Source: an uncultured Eubacteriales bacterium (GTDB lineage Bacteria; Bacillota; Clostridia; Christensenellales; Aristaeellaceae). From it: a DNA stretch of 5,485 bases. Shown here piece by piece: positions 5,485 through 5,485 of the stretch (position 1 is the first letter of the stretch; each line of letters begins with the position of its first letter). The stretch is taken from the NCBI GenBank assembly GCA_900553295.1, contig USCR01000151.1, positions 1-5,485 of the forward strand, given 5' to 3'. A program made the position numbers and the translations under genes. The notes beneath the pieces were generated by a model. That model was given only the letters and a program-made list of their open reading frames with translations, ran no database searches and was not told the DNA's origin.

Positions 5485-5485
5485 C

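Overview
The window looks like chromosomal DNA from a strictly anaerobic, fairly GC-rich Clostridia-type bacterium. This is inferred from several things: strong AGGAGG-type ribosome binding sites, consensus sigma-70/sigma-A promoters in AT-rich gaps between GC-rich genes, a Bacillus-like short NagB, a ferredoxin-dependent 2-oxoacid oxidoreductase operon, a tRNA-Thr with encoded CCA, and an XRE regulator with a membrane tail. Exact taxonomy cannot be settled from the window.

Layout from left to right. (1) The 3' end of a pmbA/tldE-type gene (+) runs in from the left edge and stops at 691. (2) A convergent gap (692-805) holds a bidirectional intrinsic terminator overlapping the pmbA stop codon and a second, very stable hairpin. 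(3) nagB (-), glucosamine-6-phosphate deaminase, is a single gene here. Behind it lies a textbook TTGACA-17-TATAAT promoter and a roughly 100-nt AT-rich leader with repeated GTAT/ATAC half-sites. (4) A strong terminator (1771-1813) closes a four-gene operon on the minus strand. In transcription order it encodes the delta (2x[4Fe-4S] ferredoxin), alpha (VorB-like), beta (TPP-binding) and gamma subunits of a 2-oxoacid:ferredoxin oxidoreductase. The genes are separated by 13, 1 and 1 nt, each with its own Shine-Dalgarno sequence. (5) A divergent promoter region (4413-4638) drives the vor operon leftward and a tRNA-Thr(GGU) rightward. (6) After the tRNA comes an exceptionally long bidirectional terminator stem, then a gene-less stretch (4755-4920) rich in nested inverted repeats. 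(7) The right edge holds the larger part of an XRE-family regulator (-) with four predicted membrane helices; its first residues are outside the window.

How the parts work together: the VOR-type complex oxidatively decarboxylates 2-oxoacids (probably branched-chain ones from amino-acid fermentation) to acyl-CoA and reduces ferredoxin. NagB feeds amino-sugar carbon into glycolysis as fructose-6-phosphate plus ammonia. These are ordinary metabolic genes. I do not see a defence system, mobile element, CRISPR array or clearly novel multi-gene system. The least explained material is non-coding: the inverted-repeat cluster next to the tRNA and the operator-like array in front of nagB.
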